DNA of 64,000 nt. Origin: Cryobacterium psychrophilum. GTDB lineage: Bacteria; Actinomycetota; Actinomycetes; Actinomycetales; Microbacteriaceae. The translations under genes and the position numbers were made by a program. Below, one piece after another: positions 62,105 to 64,000 of the stretch (the stretch's first letter is position 1; every line of letters starts with the position of its first letter). Where the stretch lies: NCBI RefSeq assembly GCF_004365915.1, contig NZ_SODI01000001.1, positions 1,302,001 through 1,366,000 of the forward strand. The letters are read 5' to 3'. The notes under the pieces were generated by a model, which searched no databases, was not told the origin of the DNA, and worked only from the letters and a program-made list of their open reading frames with translations.

Positions 62105-63004
62105 TTACGCGGAAACCTTGAGCGCGGAGAGTGCCTCGCGCAGCAGGGTTGCAGCCTCGCTCGGCGTCTTGCCGACCTTGACTCCGGCGGCCTCGAGGGC
62201 CTCCTTCTTGCCCTGGGCGGTTCCGGCTCCGTCGGAGACGATGGCGCCGGCGTGGCCCATGGTCTTGCCCTCGGGGGCCGTGAAGCCGGCCACGTAGCCG
62301 ATGACCGGCTTCGTGACATGCGCCTTGATGTACTCGGCGGCCTTCTCTTCGGCGTCTCCACCGATTTCGCCGATCATCACGATCGCGAGGGTCTCGGGGT
62401 CGGCCTCGAACGCCTCAAGGGCGTCGATGTGCGTGGTACCGATGATGGGGTCGCCACCGATGCCGATTGCGGTCGAGAAGCCGAGGTCGCGCAGCTCGTA
62501 CATCATCTGGTACGTGAGGGTGCCCGACTTCGAAACGAGGCCGACCGGTCCCTTCCCGGTGATGTTCGCGGGGGTGATGCCCACGAGAGCTTCGCCGGGC
62601 GTGATGATGCCGGGGCAGTTCGGACCGATGATGCGGGTCTTGTTGCCCTTGGCCTTGGCGTAGGCCCAGAACTCGGCGGAGTCCTGAACGGGAACGCCCT
62701 CGGTGATGATCACGAGGAGGGGGATCTCGGCGTCGATCGCTTCGATGACGGCGTTCTTGGTGAACACCGGCGGTACGAAGATGATCGAGACGTCGGCACC
62801 GGTCTCGGCGACGGCCTCGGAGACCGTGCCGAACACGGGCAGTTCGACGGCGCCGTGCACAACCGTGGTGCCGGCCTTGCGGGCGTTGACGCCACCGACC
62901 ACCTGGGTGCCGGCCTTGAGCATGAGGGCGGTGTGCTTGGTGCCCTCACCTCCGGTGATGCCCTGAACGATGACCTTGGAGTCTTTGTTGAGGAAAATTG
63001 ACAT
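62105..63004 (-). CDS. sucD: succinyl-CoA synthetase subunit alpha
   Basis: 299 residues. [17 protein letters not shown] is the CoA-binding start, [18 protein letters not shown] the middle, and the phosphohistidine is in [14 protein letters not shown] near residue 243. With SucC it makes ATP or GTP from succinyl-CoA in the TCA cycle. ATG at 63004; 30 bp after sucC. Confidence 0.95.
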   Translation of the reverse strand: MSIFLNKDSKVIVQGITGGEGTKHTALMLKAGTQVVGGVNARKAGTTVVHGAVELPVFGTVSEAVAETGADVSIIFVPPVFTKNAVIEAIDAEIPLLVIITEGVPVQDSAEFWAYAKAKGNKTRIIGPNCPGIITPGEALVGITPANITGKGPVGLVSKSGTLTYQMMYELRDLGFSTAIGIGGDPIIGTTHIDALEAFEADPETLAIVMIGEIGGDAEEKAAEYIKAHVTKPVIGYVAGFTAPEGKTMGHAGAIVSDGAGTAQGKKEALEAAGVKVGKTPSEAATLLREALSALKVSA

Positions 63005-63034
63005 TCTGTTCTAGTCCTTACTCTCGACAGTCGA

Positions 63035-64000
63035 TCAGCTGGCTGCGTGGGCGAGTTCGGCAGCCTTGGCGGCCCCCTCGTCCATCGTTGCGGCCAGGGT
63101 GACGAGCGGGTGGTTGGCCTCGGCCAGGATGCGACGGCCTTCGTCAACGTTGTTGCCGTCGAGGCGAACCACAAGCGGCTTGTTGGCGGAGGTGCCGAGC
63201 TCGGCGAGGGCGCCCACGATGCCCTTGGCGACAGCGTCACACGCGGTGATGCCACCGAACACGTTGACGAAGACCGATTTCACCTGGGGGTCGCCCAGAA
63301 TGACGTCGAGTCCGGCCGCCATGACCTCAGCGGATGCTCCGCCTCCGATGTCGAGGAAGTTGGCCGGTTTGACGTTGCCGAAGTTTTCGCCCGCGTAGGC
63401 GACAACGTCGAGCGTGCTCATGACCAGACCGGCACCGTTTCCGATGATGCCAACTTCGCCGTCGAGCTTCACGTAGTTGAGTCCGGCGAGCTTGGCCTTG
63501 GCCTCGAGCGGGTCGGCTGCGGCAGCGTCTTCGAGATGCGCGTGCTTCGGGTGACGGAAGTCAGCGTTCTCGTCGATCGTGACCTTGCCATCGAGCGCGA
63601 TGATGTCGCCCTCTTCGGTGAGGACGAGGGGGTTGACCTCGACCAGGGTTGCGTCCTCGCCCTTGAACACGTTGTAGAGCTGCACGAAGACCGGTGCGAC
63701 CTTGTCAACGAGCTCGGCGGGGAACTTGGCGTCAATCGCGATCTGCGTCGCGACAGCCAGGTCGATACCGACCGCGGGGTCGACCGCCGTGTAGGCGAGT
63801 GCTTCGGGCTTCTCCACGGCGAGAACTTCGATCTCCACGCCGCCCTCGTAGCTGGCGAGGGAGAGGTAGGACCGATTCGACCGGTCCAGCAGCACGGAGA
63901 AGTAGAACTCCTGCTTGATGCGCGCTCCACCGGCGACCATGACACGGCCCACGGTGTGGCCCTTGATGTCGAGGCCCAGAATGTCGCGGCCAGCGGCCTC
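63035..64000 (-). CDS. sucC: succinyl-CoA synthetase subunit beta, 5' end outside window
   Basis: The C-terminal 321 codons of SucC are present. The frame continues past base 64000, with [20 protein letters not shown] at the upper edge, so the ATG-grasp N-terminus is cut off. [59 protein letters not shown] and [16 protein letters not shown] are typical. It binds the nucleotide and forms the complex with SucD. Confidence 0.95.
   Translation of the reverse strand, partial: EAAGRDILGLDIKGHTVGRVMVAGGARIKQEFYFSVLLDRSNRSYLSLASYEGGVEIEVLAVEKPEALAYTAVDPAVGIDLAVATQIAIDAKFPAELVDKVAPVFVQLYNVFKGEDATLVEVNPLVLTEEGDIIALDGKVTIDENADFRHPKHAHLEDAAAADPLEAKAKLAGLNYVKLDGEVGIIGNGAGLVMSTLDVVAYAGENFGNVKPANFLDIGGGASAEVMAAGLDVILGDPQVKSVFVNVFGGITACDAVAKGIVGALAELGTSANKPLVVRLDGNNVDEGRRILAEANHPLVTLAATMDEGAAKAAELAHAAS

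Overview
The window is about 64 kb of high-GC DNA from an actinobacterium. Gene content and order fit family Microbacteriaceae: senX3-regX3/phoU, a mycothiol gene (mshD), an ECF sigma-K/RskA pair, a nitrobindin-like protein, a DUF6350 protein, a 13E12-type HNH protein and a complete Mrp (Mnh) antiporter. A Cryobacterium-like genus is a guess. It reads as an ordinary chromosome: mostly housekeeping genes with a few accessory ones, one tRNA gene, no rRNA, no CRISPR array, no prophage and no recognisable insertion sequence.

Layout. 1-0.2 kb: 3' end of an M23 (LytM) peptidase gene. 0.7-3.7 kb: zinc-ribbon microprotein, regX3-senX3, and divergent phoU. 3.7-6.6 kb (minus): gpmA, ygfZ, a nitrobindin-like gene, and a 37-aa membrane microprotein. 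6.7-11.8 kb: 87-aa membrane protein, then GlnR-like regulator, mshD, ppk and a Nudix/histidine-phosphatase fusion. 11.8-16 kb: pstSCAB behind a clear PHO box. 16-19.4 kb (minus): pabC-like gene, rskA-sigK, and a hypothetical protein. 19.5 kb: tRNA-Lys(TTT). 19.7-26.9 kb: acyl-CoA synthetase, DUF445 protein, and the galactose locus (galM and a DeoR regulator divergent from galTK). 26.9-31.5 kb: HNH/DUF222 protein, FMN-dependent alpha-hydroxyacid dehydrogenase, divergent PucR regulator. 31.5-36.1 kb: solute-binding lipoprotein, YbaK, gamma-carbonic anhydrase, and glyA-folD behind a ZTP (pfl) riboswitch. 36.2-42.4 kb: six-gene Mrp operon (A/B fused, then C, D, E, F, G). 42.6-51.4 kb: two MFS transporters, purU, DUF2568 protein, TPC-motif P1B ATPase, icd, GNAT protein, alkyltransferase-like protein, cupin. 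51.4-54.7 kb: a visibly decaying two-gene ABC exporter with a 32-aa leader ORF upstream. 54.8-64 kb: DedA, SCO6745-family protein, Leu/Val dehydrogenase, purH-purN, DUF6350 protein, sucD and the 5'-truncated sucC.

Themes. (1) Phosphate: SenX3-RegX3, PhoU, PstSCAB, polyphosphate kinase and 11-bp PHO-box repeats form one regulated block. (2) One-carbon and purine metabolism: glyA, folD, purU, purH and purN are spread over the window, with the riboswitch in front of glyA. (3) About fifteen genes have a -10 hexamer six or seven bases before the start codon and no Shine-Dalgarno sequence, so leaderless transcription looks common. (4) The most unusual items are the G-quadruplex-like heptamer repeat at the regX3 stop codon, the multiply damaged ABC exporter with its intact leader ORF, the 37-aa microprotein coupled to the nitrobindin-like gene, a pair of 100-bp palindromic elements 3.8 kb apart, and several perfect palindromes between divergent genes. 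I found no wholly new multigene system.
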